Below are positions 10,028-20,779 of a DNA stretch of 64,000 nt, piece by piece; the stretch's first letter is position 1; each line of letters begins with the position of its first letter. The notes below the pieces were generated by a model, which saw nothing but the letters and a program-made list of their open reading frames with translations, was not told the DNA's origin and did not search any database. A program made the translations under genes and the position numbers. This DNA comes from Lingula anatina (taxonomy: Eukaryota; Brachiopoda; Lingulata; Lingulida; Lingulidae). The stretch spans positions 1 to 64,000 of the forward strand of contig NW_019775947.1 in assembly GCF_001039355.2 (NCBI RefSeq). The letters run 5' to 3'.

Positions 10028-10537
10028 GGTCTGTATAGAGAACAGCATGGAGAACACCATGGATACCAAAACAGCACAGATTTCACCCTTAAACAACCAG
10101 TATGATATCATGACAGCAAAATGACAATTATACTTTTTCTCCTGCAAAAAATGTCCATGAACGTTATACTGTACAGGCCCATAGCCAGCAATTTGAAAAG
10201 GGGGTTCTTTTTCTGAAGTAGTGGACTTTTCACCCTGAAACCTCCGTGTACCTAGATTAAATTTTACCCTGAGGGGGACCTTTTCCCGGCAAAAAGGGGG
10301 TTCTTTCGAACCCACTTAATCCCCCTGGCTACGGGCCTGTTATATTATATGACTGTGTTATAACCTCTAGTTTTATATAAAGTTGTTTTAAGTCTGATTT
10401 TGACTACCAAGATATATAACCACCTTAAATCATCATTGAACAGTTTGTACACTGTTTTAGGGACGTGACTAGAAACTCAATCTCTCTTAATATCCATTAA
10501 TAATCGCAAGGTGTGCCATTAATATCATTCTCATGAG
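10028..10537. repeat. Old segmental duplication D, copy 1
   Basis: This region aligns with 10762-10864 joined to 11926-12092. Landmarks are ACCAAAACAGCACAGATT, ACTTTTTCTCC, GTTTTAAGTCTGATTTTG, GAAACTCAA and ATTCTCATGAG, in the same order. Copy 1 contains a short inverted-repeat element (10173-10340) that copy 2 lacks, and about 45 bp near 10080-10127 missing from copy 2. Confidence 0.75.
10173..10340. mobile_element. Short MITE with CAGGCCC(A/G)TAGCCAG termini
   Basis: The left end CAGGCCCATAGCCAG (10174-10188) and the reverse complement of the right end (10325-10339) differ at one base in 15. The element is about 168 bp, with internal GGGGGTTCTTT words on both sides. The paralogous copy of the locus (about 10820-10840) has no insertion, so the gain is directly supported. 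Flanks carry imperfect GTTATA-C/T direct repeats. No transposase is encoded. Confidence 0.7.
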
Positions 10538-10604
10538 TCTTCTGGCTCTCTGTGGTGGGCTCTCTGGTCTGACCACAAGATGCATGATCTGTAGGGAGCT
10601 TCTC

Positions 10605-10715
10605 AATAGTCGGAAGGTTCATTGCTCCGAAAAAATCGTAACATTTTCACTAGTTTATTAATCTGGTCCGAAGGTTCTATAGTGAACATTTAGACCAATG
10701 AACCTGCAGACTATT
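10605..10715. mobile_element. Short MITE with AATAGTC...GGTTCATTG termini
   Basis: AATAGTCGGAAGGTTCATTG at 10605-10624 is matched by an inverted copy at 10696-10715 with a few mismatches, giving a 111-bp inverted-repeat element. GGTCCGAAGGTTC recurs inside it. It separates the two halves of duplication D. Confidence 0.55.
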
Positions 10716-10761
10716 AAACCTTTGGGGTATTACTATGGCCCCATCTGAAGACAACATCATA

Positions 10762-12092
10762 GAGACACCAGGGAACCAAAACAGCACAGATTATACTTTT
10801 TCTCCAGCAAAAATGTCCAGAAACATTATATTTTATTACACGTGTAACCTCCAGTTTCATATAAGGGTACGTACGGATAAAATTTAGTCCCAAAATATTA
10901 CACGTCCCTATACTCCCGTTACCAATAGATACATAAAGGAAAAACTGAAAAAAAAAATCGTCTTTTTTTATTTATATACCAATAGATCCGATTTTTTACC
11001 ACAGTCCTATGCACTTGCGTTCTTATAGATACGACGTCCACATAAACCCGCGTACTATAAATCCTATTGATCCACGTATTTTCATATCCAAATACCGATA
11101 GATCCATTACAGGTACAATATTGCTCAAAAAAGTTTGTTCTCGAAAATGCTCATAATTTTTATGTATATGCCAAGTTTACACTCCCGTTAATTTTGTATT
11201 TATTTATTTATTATTTTTTTTTTTTGGGGGGGGGGGGAGGCAGTGCGAGCAAGAGTAGCAAAAGCCAGGGGAAGATACATGAGCTAGTTATTGGCTGCAG
11301 CCCCCTCCCGCCCCCCCCCCTTCCGACGGACCCTTGTAAACAACATAGTTTGTTTGGAAATGCAATTAATCGACAACTTTTACATAATTTAAGTAATGTG
11401 TAGGTTGGGAGAATTTGAAATCTGTCATAGTATCTCAAAAGACATCGTAAGAAACTCAAAATAATTGTAAAAGTGCTCTTGGATAGTTTGGATTGATGAT
11501 TTAGAACAAAAATGGACTGGTAAAATTAAGTCCAGGAAAAACGCAGTTTACCCGGGTGTAAATTCGTTTTCTAAGGGTACTTGCGCCTTTTTAGAGCTTA
11601 CCATACCTTCAAGGTAATAAATATCAGGTTGTAATTAAGTCAGATCACTAAGTGGGTCAGTACTCGCAGTCAATATATCACTTTAAAGACTCATACCTGT
11701 ATCTCAAATTGATATCGGCATTTTAGCCGATTATACGATGTCAGATAGATGGATCTAGCGGTACCTGGATCTAAAGATACGTGGGCTTATAGGAATCTGT
11801 TGGTGGATCTATCGGAACGTAAATTTAACGAGATGTAAATCCATTGAGACGCGTATGTATAAAGACTTATCTATCGGGACGAATATTTTATTAGGACGTT
11901 TATCTACATGTATATGGCGGACCCCTCATATAAAATTGTTTTAAGTCTGATTTTGGCTTACGGGATATATAACCTTAAATAATCATTGAACAGTTAACTT
12001 GTACACTGTTTCAGGGAAATTGACTAGAAACTCAACCTCTCTTAATGTCCATTAAAAATTGCAAGGTGTATCGGTGATATTATTCTCATGAG
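10762..12092. repeat. Old segmental duplication D, copy 2 (interrupted)
   Basis: Partner of 10028-10537. It is split at an 8-bp duplicated target by a 1,061-bp insertion (10865-11925). Homology resumes at 11926 with TCATATAA, then GTTTTAAGTCTG, and ends at ATTCTCATGAG. Confidence 0.75.
10865..11925. mobile_element. Non-autonomous hAT-like DNA transposon, 1,061 bp
   Basis: The insertion is bounded by an exact 8-bp direct repeat TCATATAA (10857-10864 and 11926-11933). The uninterrupted paralogue at about 10373-10380 keeps one copy of the site (TTATATAA). Ends are GGG...CCC with a diverged subterminal inverted repeat: GATAAA, then GTCC, AAATATT and GTCCC near the left end, mirrored near the right end. 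Several CCGATAGATCC / GGATCTATCGG words lie near both ends in opposite orientations, as expected of transposase-binding subterminal repeats. An 8-bp target duplication is typical of hAT elements. I see no transposase frame; the middle has a G-run (11225-11237) and a C-rich tract. The superfamily is inferred from the duplication length. Confidence 0.65.
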
Positions 12093-12596
12093 ATCTCTCT
12101 CTCTCTTCATTTGTGTTAGCCCATCTCTATTTTCTCTCAGCATGGCAGTATGAGAAGTTGGACTACATCATTTAACCTGAATCTGTAATTTTTGCATAAG
12201 TGCATGAAACATTTTTAAAACATACCCTTAATTGAACTGCAATGAGGGCATATTCATTTTAGTGTTGAAAAGCTTATCAACTCCATCATTTACTTTCACA
12301 AAATATTCTCTCAGGTCAGGGAATTATATCGGATATAATTCCCTGCTCAGGACAACTAAATTACTAAGACAAAACCCTTGTAAGGTATAGAAATGTCTGC
12401 ATTACATCTCATTATTTGTGTGTAAGAAATGAAGCATTATATTTCCCTGCGTAACAAGTACATAATGAAATAATGATATGAAATAAATAGCTGTAGAAAT
12501 AAGCTTTTTTTAAATATGCAACATGTTAAGAAGATGTGTGAGATATCTGATACTGGCTACCCATAAATACTGTCTCGTTTTCTGTACAGACGCAGC

Positions 12597-12760
12597 ATAT
12601 CTGTACATGTGGCCATCACCCGTGTCCGTTGTCACCTTCATTGCTGTCGTTGCCCTGCGCTTCTTAAATGATGGCAAAATAAGTCCTCGCCTTCAAACTT
12701 ACAGAACTGATGAATAATAGTAAAATATAGGTCAAGCTTGAAAATCAGTTTCATCTGACC
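12597..12760 (-). repeat. Dispersed repeat family 1, minus-strand copy
   Basis: Reverse-complement homologue of 1551-1693, with TTGACCTATATT, ATCAGTTCTGTAAGTTT and a GACAGCAATGAAGGTGACAA end in that orientation. The apparent CTGTACAG acceptor beside it is part of the repeat, not a gene. Confidence 0.6.
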
Positions 12761-13280
12761 ATTTATGCAAAAATAATTCTGTTTTTAATACAGTAAGCTT
12801 GTCAACATTGTGATCTTAGTATGATTGTCACCTCAGGGACTCTTTTTTCCAAAGATTTGGTACTTGTCATTTAATTACCCAAACGTTTTTTTTTTCATGC
12901 CCACCCCCTCGGGCCCCTGCTTATCAAGACTGTTCAGATGATCATAGAGTGTCTGGGGCAACCCCACAGTCGGCATTTCAAATGGCCAAGACTGTTCATA
13001 TCTTAAACCGGTAAGGTGTGAACCGCTTTGGCTCCCGTGGTGCTCCATAACGTCCCAGGTGAAGTCAAAATCAGTGTAATATCAGTATAGTGTAATCCCT
13101 CAGTAATCTCATTGTAAAACAAAATGAAAGTAAAAGCATATGAAGTCATCTAACTACTAGGAACTTTCCGGGCAGACTTATCAATAAAAGCGACCAAACT
13201 TGAATTGATTCAGTATATATCCCGCCATAACACCAAGTCATACACTGGCATATTAAGGGGGTTCTGAAGAAATATTCTTC

Positions 13281-13343
13281 CCTTGAAATTAGAATTTTGG
13301 TTAGCTAATTCATAGTTCTAAACCGTAACAAGTGGCACCGTTC
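13281..13343 (+). repeat. Dispersed repeat family 2 core, second copy
   Basis: Shares the TTAGAATTTTGG ... AAACCGTA ... TGGCACCGTT core with 2097-2162, at moderate divergence and in the same orientation. Confidence 0.5.
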
Positions 13344-13611
13344 TCCCTCTGAAATACCAATTTTTTCGGTCCCTTCGTTCTCTCGGCAGATATATACATG
13401 TTCAGCCAAACTGGCACTCCTTGTGAGAAAGCAGAAAGTTTCCATTGGATCCGTACCTTACCAACAAAGCTACAATGTTTCCTTGGAAAATCCGCCTTCT
13501 TGGACACAGCAAGACATTTATATGTGGGATTCGAATTCCAAGATATTCAATGTGATTATTTTGCTCGAAATAATTTCTAAAATTTGCATTTGATTACTAT
13601 ATGAGGGGGGG

Positions 13612-13790
13612 GGGGGGCAGTCACGGCGGAGTCAGTAACATGCTTGGATGCAAAATAATACCAAATCATCAGCAAATCATTGTAATGACAAGACATGGGT
13701 TCAAATCTCAGAAGACGCATGTCACCACATCAACGAGCTGGCCCTGCAATCGAAAACCAATGCAGGCTGTCGTGTGTCCGGGCTAATTAC
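13612..13790 (+). repeat. Possible degenerate tRNA-like SINE
   Basis: GGGTTCAAATCTCA (about 13689-13702) matches a pol III B box. A weak A-box-like GGCGGAGTCAGTAACATG lies about 65 bp upstream. There is no clear tail or end and no second independent copy; the one at about 20990-21170 is just duplication A. A chance B box is quite possible. Confidence 0.22.
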
Positions 13791-13954
13791 CTTTTGCATA
13801 AAAATCCGGTATACTTTAGAGTGAGTGATCTATTTTGACAAGCTATCTGCTCGTTGGGATAATCAGCAAGAAAAGTTTTTTTCAAAAGTGACATTGCCGC
13901 TATTGCTTTACTTATGCTTTACCTATGGCACTGTTTGCCCTTTAAAACACCCCA

Positions 13955-14035
13955 CGGGGGCCGAGGGTCGGCTTCTTTTTCGAGTCATTCCTAAAAAGAT
14001 TGGACCCCATTCAAATAATCCTGGATCCGCCCCTG
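13955..14035. mobile_element. Solo end of a DNA transposon (CTGGATCCGCCCCTG)
   Basis: The terminal word CTGGATCCGCCCCTG (14021-14035) resembles the ends of short hAT-type elements common in invertebrates. I find no matching opposite terminus nearby, so this is a fragment. The allelic copy ends at 21409. Confidence 0.35.
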
Positions 14036-14339
14036 GAGAGACTGTCAATTTAAAGGATTCTGGCCACGTAAAAATCCATTTCTCGAATTTTGATGATTCA
14101 GCACTCAATCTATACACTAGACGTTTTAATCAATCCCCACCATTTAAAAAGTATAAAACAATCTATTAGTAGAAAAAGAGCGTTTTAGTAAACGTCACCT
14201 CAATATGCAAAAATGAAGCAACAGACCTGGGTCACATGTTACTGTGACGACATAGACGATAAAGGTCTTTGAGACTGAGCTGAGCTGCATGCTAAGTACA
14301 GACAGAGAAGTTTAGGAAAGTTGTGCTGAACGTGGTCGT

Positions 14340-15165
14340 GCAATTTCCGTTATGCCTCAGTGTGTTGCCGTGGGGTTCATCAGAAAAGCAGCAAAGGGTC
14401 TGGCATTTGCTGACAATCTTCTTTCTTTGTTGCACACCTTCTTTAACGCACAGCTTCCCAGCCAGCAAGCCATTGCCGGGCTGAAAACGCGAGTATCTGT
14501 CGAAAGGTACGGCAACGCGTTGCCGACGAGATCATGCAAGACCGTTCTTGCCGATTGCTCAGGACTTCTGCACATTTCTGTCGTAATAAGCGTAGAAGAT
14601 AATGTGATTGACAGGCTCAGTCAAAAGTTTTTTGGTTTTCAATTTTTCATTGTATTTATTTTAAAGTCAGAGCGTTTAAAACACCACTTCTCGTCGAATT
14701 AAATTTTAACAAACATCTCTGCGATCGGCCCTCCAATGATTTTCAATAGAATTTTTCTATTTCGATCATTTTGCAATATAACCATTATAATGACAAAGTT
14801 TCTGATCTGCTGTGGCACCTAAAAATTGAGAATTTGGTGGGTATTTTTTCATTTCTCTTTATTTTAGTTAAGAAATATTTATCTTAAAATGCTGTAAAAA
14901 ATTTCACACACCAAATCGAATTTTCCTCGAATTTTCCCCTTGAAAAAAAAGTCTTACACACGCATCATTGATCGACCGGTCCCTTCACATAGATTCGGTT
15001 TTCAATACGATTTTTAAATAAAAAATTCTCTGTAAATATCTCTGTAAATATCTCTGTAAATATGTTTACACCGCCATATCTTCCTGTGCAATTCAGGAGA
15101 AAAAAAATCTGCATTTTGCTTTTTGTTTCAAAGTTTTTATCGTTTTATGGCCTGAATTGAGAAAG
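14340..15165 (+). promoter_or_regulatory. CpG-richer upstream region and possible non-coding first exon
   Basis: CpGs are denser at 14340-14570 than in the flanks. The segment ends at GAGAAAG followed by GTAAGTAG (GT at 15166), a consensus donor kept in the allelic copy (GT at 22525). A matching acceptor lies at 15433-15434 after a long T-rich tract. A 5' UTR exon ending at 15165 is therefore plausible. No TATA box stands out. Confidence 0.3.
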
Positions 15166-15434
15166 GTAAGTAGCTTTGCCGGTTATGTAGACAAAGAAAA
15201 TGTAACTGGGAAATCTTCAAAAGTGTGTAATTTGACTTTGAGCCTGTAAGCAGCGAGCCTGCAACTTAGGCATAAATTTTCTGATTTTGGACACAAAGAT
15301 TTTCTTAAAACTATCCTTTCATCTTTAAAAAGATAAATAAACAGTTAAAAATAGTTTTTTTTTAAAAATAATTTTGTATTTTTTATTTCAAGACGAAAGT
15401 TTTTTTTTTTTATTTTTCATTTTGCCGACCTCAG
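15166..15434 (+). other. Candidate 5' UTR intron
   Basis: GTAAGT at 15166 pairs with a polyT tract and GCCGACCTCAG ending at 15434, giving a 269-bp intron. Both sites are retained in the other copy (22525-22781), where the interior has several indels, as expected of intron rather than exon. Confidence 0.35.
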
Positions 15435-15780
15435 GTTCAATTGATTCTGTGATACCGGTAAATGATTTTGTGATTCTGTTATAATGTCATAATGGCTAAA
15501 TGGGAAGACGTGGAAGTAAGAAATCACCTCCCACAAGCCATCAACTAAAAGAGTCAGTTTTGAAATAGACCTACAAATTTGTTGAAAAAGACAGACTGTT
15601 TCATTAGAGCTGTTGTGGTGATATAATGTTTGCATACGTGATTTTTCTTGTAAAGATGTCTTATGGAGAAAAGAAAAGTTCAAATGCGTTAGTTGTGACA
15701 TGCAAGCAATGAAACGAACGCCCAACAAATGGGATGTATTTCAGAATGCTAATTGCATAATTAAGAATAGTGTCACTGAG

Positions 15781-15788
15781 CATGCGCA
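15781..15788. promoter_or_regulatory. NRF1-like motif CATGCGCA
   Basis: GAGCATGCGCAGAG lies about 170 bp upstream of the PDZ start codon and 53 bp before the upstream ORF. The core is the recognised NRF1 half-palindrome, typical of TATA-less promoters. It is unchanged at 23128-23135. If the proposed 5' UTR intron is real the motif would be inside the transcribed leader. Confidence 0.35.
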
Positions 15789-15840
15789 GAGTCCCAATTT
15801 TCCTCGCCTTGCGTGACACACTTTCGGCATCGGGCAAACC

Positions 15841-15939
15841 ATGAGTGAAACTTGGAAGTTGATCACAGACAAAAAACTTCGCCAAAAGTTGTGCCGGATT
15901 TACAAACAAGCTTCAGAACAAGTTTATGTCGACATATAG
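15841..15939 (+). CDS. Upstream ORF (32 codons) in the PDZ gene leader
   Basis: An ATG with A at -3 (AAACCATGA) opens a 32-residue frame that closes at TAG 15937-15939, 20 nt before the main start codon and in a different frame. The peptide is basic in the middle, with KKLRQKLCRIYKQ, and resembles no protein I know. In the other copy (23188-23286) the only visible change is GAC to GAT, which is synonymous. Such an ORF would be expected to lower initiation at the main ATG. Translation is inferred, and one silent change is weak evidence of constraint. Confidence 0.4.
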   Translation: MSETWKLITDKKLRQKLCRIYKQASEQVYVDI

Positions 15940-15959
15940 CGTTTTCAAAGCACACGAGC

Positions 15960-16082
15960 ATGACAGAAGGGAGCAGACGACTGGAAGTACGGGCTTTGGA
16001 GGTAGTTTTGAAAGGGGGTAGTCCGTGGGGATTTTCTTTAAAGGGAGGTGCGGAAATCCGTTCAGCTTTAACAGTGTCTAAG
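15960..16082 (+). CDS. PDZ protein, first coding exon (N-terminal half of PDZ), Shroom-like
   Basis: ATG at 15960 (A at -3) opens 41 codons that end exactly at AAG followed by the donor GTGAGT (16083), phase 0. No earlier in-frame ATG exists in this exon. Residues 9-41 form beta-A to beta-B of a PDZ domain: EVRALEVVLKGG, the carboxylate-binding loop SPWGF, SLKGG and LTVSK. The PWGF loop with a following KGG is characteristic of the N-terminal PDZ of Shroom proteins, actin-binding regulators of apical constriction. Synaptopodin-2 and PDZ-LIM proteins share PWGF. The phase-0 junction joins directly to exon 2 (VEPDGKANG), which completes the fold. The domain starts only about eight residues into the protein. 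Family membership rests on the PDZ alone. Confidence 0.8.
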
Positions 16083-17060
16083 GTGAGTTAGAACATGGTT
16101 ATAATCTTATTTGTATGGATTTGATGTTATGTTTATTGTCAGATTTATCGTAGCGCTTGGTTGAGATCTGGATCACAGTGTAAAAGTCATTCAAACCAAC
16201 TTTTATTCAGGCCTGAGAAAAAGTTCACAAGCGGCATTTCAACCGGACTTCGTCACGTTTTCTGCAATTTCAGTAAAACTGTGCAATGAGTCTTGCATGG
16301 AACGCGCATTTTGTTGACATCATACGGTTGTATTTTGGTCTGTTTTAGACAGATAAGAATATTTGCATCATAACCTGGTGGTTGAGATTCTCGAAATAGG
16401 TTTATCTACAGATAAATGTTTGTTTTGATTGAATAGATGAATGAATGGAATAATAGTAAATTTATAAATATAGTAAGTGCAGATAATGTAGGTTTTCATA
16501 CATGATTTAGGAAGAGTGAGCTGTAATTTTGTTTTATCAGAAACATGATCTTTGTCATGTAGAATGATGAAACTGATGAAACTAAAATATTAAAAATAAA
16601 AATGATAAACCAATTTAAATAAATTTATATTTAAATAAAAAACATTTTAAAGATACGTAAAAGTTATATTAAAGAGAGAGAGCCCACATACATAAAGGCT
16701 AGTATTACACCCAGTATATTAGCCCCATTAAGAGGGCCTGGACCCAGCTGAGCCCTAGATTTCCATACAGTGTTTGTATCCAGTGTTGAATTCACTGTGC
16801 CTCAGCTCCACCCAGTGTGATATACCTACATGTATACTGCCCTGGCTAATCCTTGCCTCTCTCATAACACCAGCTTAGCCAGGTGAGAGGTTTATGGAGT
16901 AAACTTGGTCAGGACGGGAAGGAGATTGGGCTGGTGTAACCCAGGGACACACCCTATGAGTTGTTTTATCTTTCCTTGACATGTTTGCGATGTGATCAAA
17001 GACAATACAGACACCGAAACATTTTTATCAAATTAAAACTGGTTAAAAATACTATTCGTA

Positions 17061-17235
17061 GGCCCCATTCAAAATAGTGTACTAACTAGTCCAAGGGTCA
17101 AATATGGCAACCCAATACAAAGCTTGCCGTCTTATCCGCTAATACACACTGAATAGATATCCCGTGGGGAAGTATTCAAGTGGGTCGGCCATATTTGATC
17201 CTGGGACTAGTCAGTCCCCTATCTGAATGGGGCCA
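17061..17235. mobile_element. 175-bp MITE with TA target duplication
   Basis: Flanked by TA on both sides (17059-17060 and 17236-17237). Terminal inverted repeats of about 50 bp start GGCCCCATTCA on the left and mirror TGGCCCCATTCAGAT on the right. Both arms continue through ACTAGTCC and GTCAAATATGG / ATCAAATATGG. The TA duplication suggests a Tc1/mariner-type mobilising transposase. The allelic copy is at 24410-24584. Confidence 0.75.
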
Positions 17236-18005
17236 TAGTAGGATTTATTTCCATATATATGATTAAAATGTTCCCACTGTAATCAGTTGACATATCAAGA
17301 AAAAAAAAATCTACAAATATCCGAAGCTAATGATTCTGTGTATCACAAATCTACTGTGCACTGACAGGGTGCAGATGAAGGGGTTCCCAGTGCTGGGGCA
17401 TTTCTGTCCCCTTCTAACAGGGCCTTATCCCTCTTTATTGTGACTTTGATAAATTTGCAAGTAGTTAAAAAGAAAAAAAAAATATAGAGTGCATCTTTTG
17501 TGAAATATTTCTAGTTGCTGGGGTTTAAGCGTATTTTTTACCTAGGATATGTTATGTGACGGCCAGGGACAAGGTACATTTAAATCAACCATGTTTTTAT
17601 CCTCAATAAATAAAGTTTAATAAAAATAAAATTAATGCTGTGACATTTTATTTAAATAATATTAACAAAATATATAGTTTTTGAAAAAATGGTACTGCAA
17701 ACCACAATATATGTTGTTGTTTGGTATTTTTTAAACTGGCAGTGATTTTTTTAAAATGAGAGTTTACATAACTTAAGGTATTTGACTAATGCTTGAAAAA
17801 ATGGGAGGAGGCTTGTAACGTGTGTCTTGTAACTTATGAAAGGGTTACTGCTTACTTAAAGATGACCTGGATCAGACTGTCCATAATGGTTTTGTTTGGC
17901 TTTCGCGTATTCCTGATATATCTTACCAAATGCTTATCACTAATTTGAGACAGTCGTGGAAAAAAAATGGTGTGAGGGAGGGAGAGTATAAAATATTTGT
18001 CCTTT

Positions 18006-18052
18006 TGTGTGTGTGTGTGTGTGTGTGTGAGAGTGAGAGAGAGAGAGAGGGA
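18006..18052. repeat. (TG)n-(GA)n compound microsatellite, short allele
   Basis: About 12 TG units followed by GA-rich sequence. The other copy (from 25365) has roughly twice as many TG units. Confidence 0.95.
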
Positions 18053-18508
18053 GAAAGAGGGATGGGAGGTGAATTATCTGACAGTTGGCACAGATTTAAA
18101 TACCTGGGTTGTCAAAGGGAATGCAAAGACACCATGTTCTGCTGTTTAAATGAAGCAAATTATTCAGACTCGTCTAAATGCACTCTATCATGCTATACAC
18201 ATAAACAGAAAGATGAAAGAATGAAAGAAAGAGAAATGTTGATAAACAGTTCATCAAAGGAAAATTTAAGCCGTGGGTAAACTCATCTCCACTCTGTCCA
18301 AGCATGGAATTCCAATATTTTGGTTGTCACAGTGCTTGCAAACATGTTCTAAAGATATCTCAGAGAGAGAGAGGAAGAGAGAGAGAGAGCATGTTCAGTA
18401 AGAGAAAAGATTTTTTTATTCACAAATACTCCACTTATGTTGCGATAAGGTACATTGATAAATATCTCTGTTACAGAGATCTACTAACTACTGCACTAAT
18501 CATTTTAA

Positions 18509-18585
18509 GCCTGGAGACAGCAATTTTTAGAGGGGGGTTCTTTTCCTGAAAAAGTGAACCTTTCACCCCCTTAGTTAACCCAATT
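18509..18585. mobile_element. Decayed relative of the CAGGCCC-TAGCCAG MITE
   Basis: The run CAGCAATTTTTAGAGGGGGG, then TTCTTTTCCTGAA and CTTTCACCC, parallels 10185-10245. Only the left part of the element is recognisable. The same remnant occurs in copy A2 at about 25886-25962. Confidence 0.45.
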
Positions 18586-20778
18586 TTGAGAATAGAATAG
18601 AAGATAGATGAAGTTTTGATTCAGAGTGCACCTTTTTGGAGGACAGTTCTATTGAACCTCCACTCCAGAACCCCCTGCCTATATAACCTGACTGGAAACA
18701 ACATCTCCCCCAGTACAGTGTCTGGTCCTGGAATGTCACCAGAAATCTTCCATCTCATATGACCATGATAGCCAGGTAGCAGACAGACTGATAGTACAGC
18801 AGTAGTAAAGCTGTCATCCACCCTGACTGTCAGAGGTCACTAGGACTCCATCTGTTATAATGAGTAGTCTTAAGGCCGTATCCAGTGCCCCCTGGAACGC
18901 GGGGTACTGTCAGCTGCACTGGAAGGCCCATTCAGATGTAGACAAGTGTGGCTAATTAGCCAGTCCCATAGAGAGGTCCTGAGACGGTGGCTTGATTTCC
19001 TCCCTTGACCACTGTCCACTTGAGTATGGATGGGTCACACTGGTCTAGGTGGCTGATAAAAACTTGAATCCTTGATTTTTTAGATAGTGAAAAAATTGGG
19101 AAAGTGGTGCTTTCAAATAGCATAAAGATTGAGTTAATAGATCAAAAATATGTATGGCATCCTGAAAAGTTTTAAAGTTTTAGGAAACTACATTTTAAAG
19201 TCAGCTACTAATATTTCCATTTGTGATATGATAAAAACTTTAATATGGATTTCTTTTGGATCTATAGTGTAAGATTGTGATATTCTTCATTTCAGGTTAT
19301 TTTACATGAAAGTTATCAAGTTTGGAGGCTGTGCTTACTGTACTTTGGAAATCAACACCACTGCTGATATTTTGATTTATTACATAGATTCGTCAACCCA
19401 TCATCTATTTTGTCAAAATGATGCTGCAATTTGAATGAGTTAAGGCATGTAGAAGATAAAAGTTAGAAAAGGAACGCTGACCCAAGCCGCCCTGTGTGTC
19501 GTCTTTAAGTCACCTGTACAAACTTAAAGCAGTCATGGTAAAATTGATGAATAATAATGATATAGAACTTTGCTTAACCCAGCGTTATGCCTTTCAGCTG
19601 TAAAATTCCTGTCTGATGGCTGTCAGGGTGAATCCATCTTATTGAAGCTTTGGACAATATGGCAGACGTCAGGGGGTGAAATGGATGTAATGGCAGTGAC
19701 CACAATCTTGTTAACTTTGAGTGTGAAGTAATATTTAATGTTGGAGAGATATTGAAATTTATGATATATTATTAGGAAGTTAGCATAGTGTTTTACTCTT
19801 GAGTTTTCTGCTTAAATATAAGTTGGTTTGCAGAAAAAAGAGCTTATTAGAAAATAAATATTGTAATTTTTTTAATGAATTAGAGTGGAACATTGTCTTA
19901 GGATGAAAGATGATAAAAGTGTCAATCTTTGACTCCGCAATATCAGGCAATATCTGGCAAACATAGACTTGTTCATTTAAAAGAGAGACAGTTTTTTGCT
20001 AAAAGTCACAGTTTTCACGCATTTCACTCCTGTATTATTTCTTTAAAAGAAATAAATTTTTTTGGTGAAGTCTGTATAAGATCCTAATGAACCCTCAAGT
20101 AGGAACCCTGACAAAGTGTATGGAGGATTCTACCAGTTAGGCAGTCTTGGTGTGTGTGAATGAGTCATAGTGAGTTGATAGGGATAAGGTAAACCACAGG
20201 TGACAGGTTTAGTTACAAAATGATTATCTTTGTTGGATTGGTGATATGTGGTCCACTTTGTAAATATATTAATAATAGAAGTGACGTTACTGTGTGACAG
20301 AGGATTCAACATTTTGGCTTGAGGGTTTTCATTATCTTTCTCAGGTGCAATGATGTCATATACAAAATAATAAAGAGATTGAAGGAATTAAGATGTAGGA
20401 TCTGCCCTGAATAGTGCCTAAGGGAAATAATGAATTTAAAAACTATGTGTATGCATGACACGTCCATGTGAGATAAAAAGTGGGATAGTGCCTGGTTATG
20501 ATAATAAGATGATAAATATGTGCTCATTATTCATTTGGGTACAGAATGTTTTGTAAATGATATTCTCTTTTGAAAGTCAAAAGCAATTTGGCTGGAAGGG
20601 ATTTGTGCTAATATTCATTGTTGTGTTTATGGACTTAGAGCTGAAATAGGTGATGAGTATGTAGACATGACTGTATACCAACTACCAATAATGCATACGT
20701 ACTTCAATAAATATGGCAAAAACACTTAAATGTTGTTCTCCTTAATATTACAGCACTGGTAAACATTTAGAACATCTT

Positions 20779-20779
20779 A
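20779..20779. other. Single-N join between copies A1 and A2
   Basis: The N falls inside a 35-bp minisatellite at the end of A1. Three bases later the sequence restarts at the beginning of the A block. This is what an assembler produces when it strings two haplotype contigs together. Confidence 0.85.

Larger units (their letters stand above)
12093..13420. other. Gene-free stretch with dispersed repeats
   Basis: It contains the minus-strand copy of repeat family 1 and the second core of family 2. An exact palindrome GGAATTATATC-(C/G)-GATATAATTCC lies near 12319-12342. I see no supported exon. Confidence 0.5.
13421..20778. repeat. Duplication A, copy 1 (probable haplotype 1)
   Basis: The 7,358-bp block is repeated in direct orientation at 20783-28167, beginning TTGTGAGAAAGCAGAAAG in both and ending in ATCTTAATATTACAG. 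Differences are scattered SNPs (roughly 1-3% in the stretches I compared), homopolymer changes and microsatellite-length changes. The copies are joined through a single N at 20779. Content: promoter region, upstream ORF and first coding exon of the PDZ gene, then intron sequence with a MITE and simple repeats. Confidence 0.97.
16083..20778 (+). other. Intron 1 sequence within copy A1
   Basis: Begins with the GTGAGT donor. It holds a MITE, purine-rich and GT microsatellites and a decayed transposon end. I see no further exon. Confidence 0.6.

Noticed and set aside
12523-12717. Apparent exon after CTGTACAG
   Set aside because: The sequence is the inverted copy of the dispersed repeat at 1551-1693.
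14352-14702. 116-codon frame, also kept in part in the other copy
   Set aside because: Frame and stops differ between the two copies through indels, and there is no recognisable domain. It lies upstream of the PDZ gene and is better seen as leader or promoter DNA.
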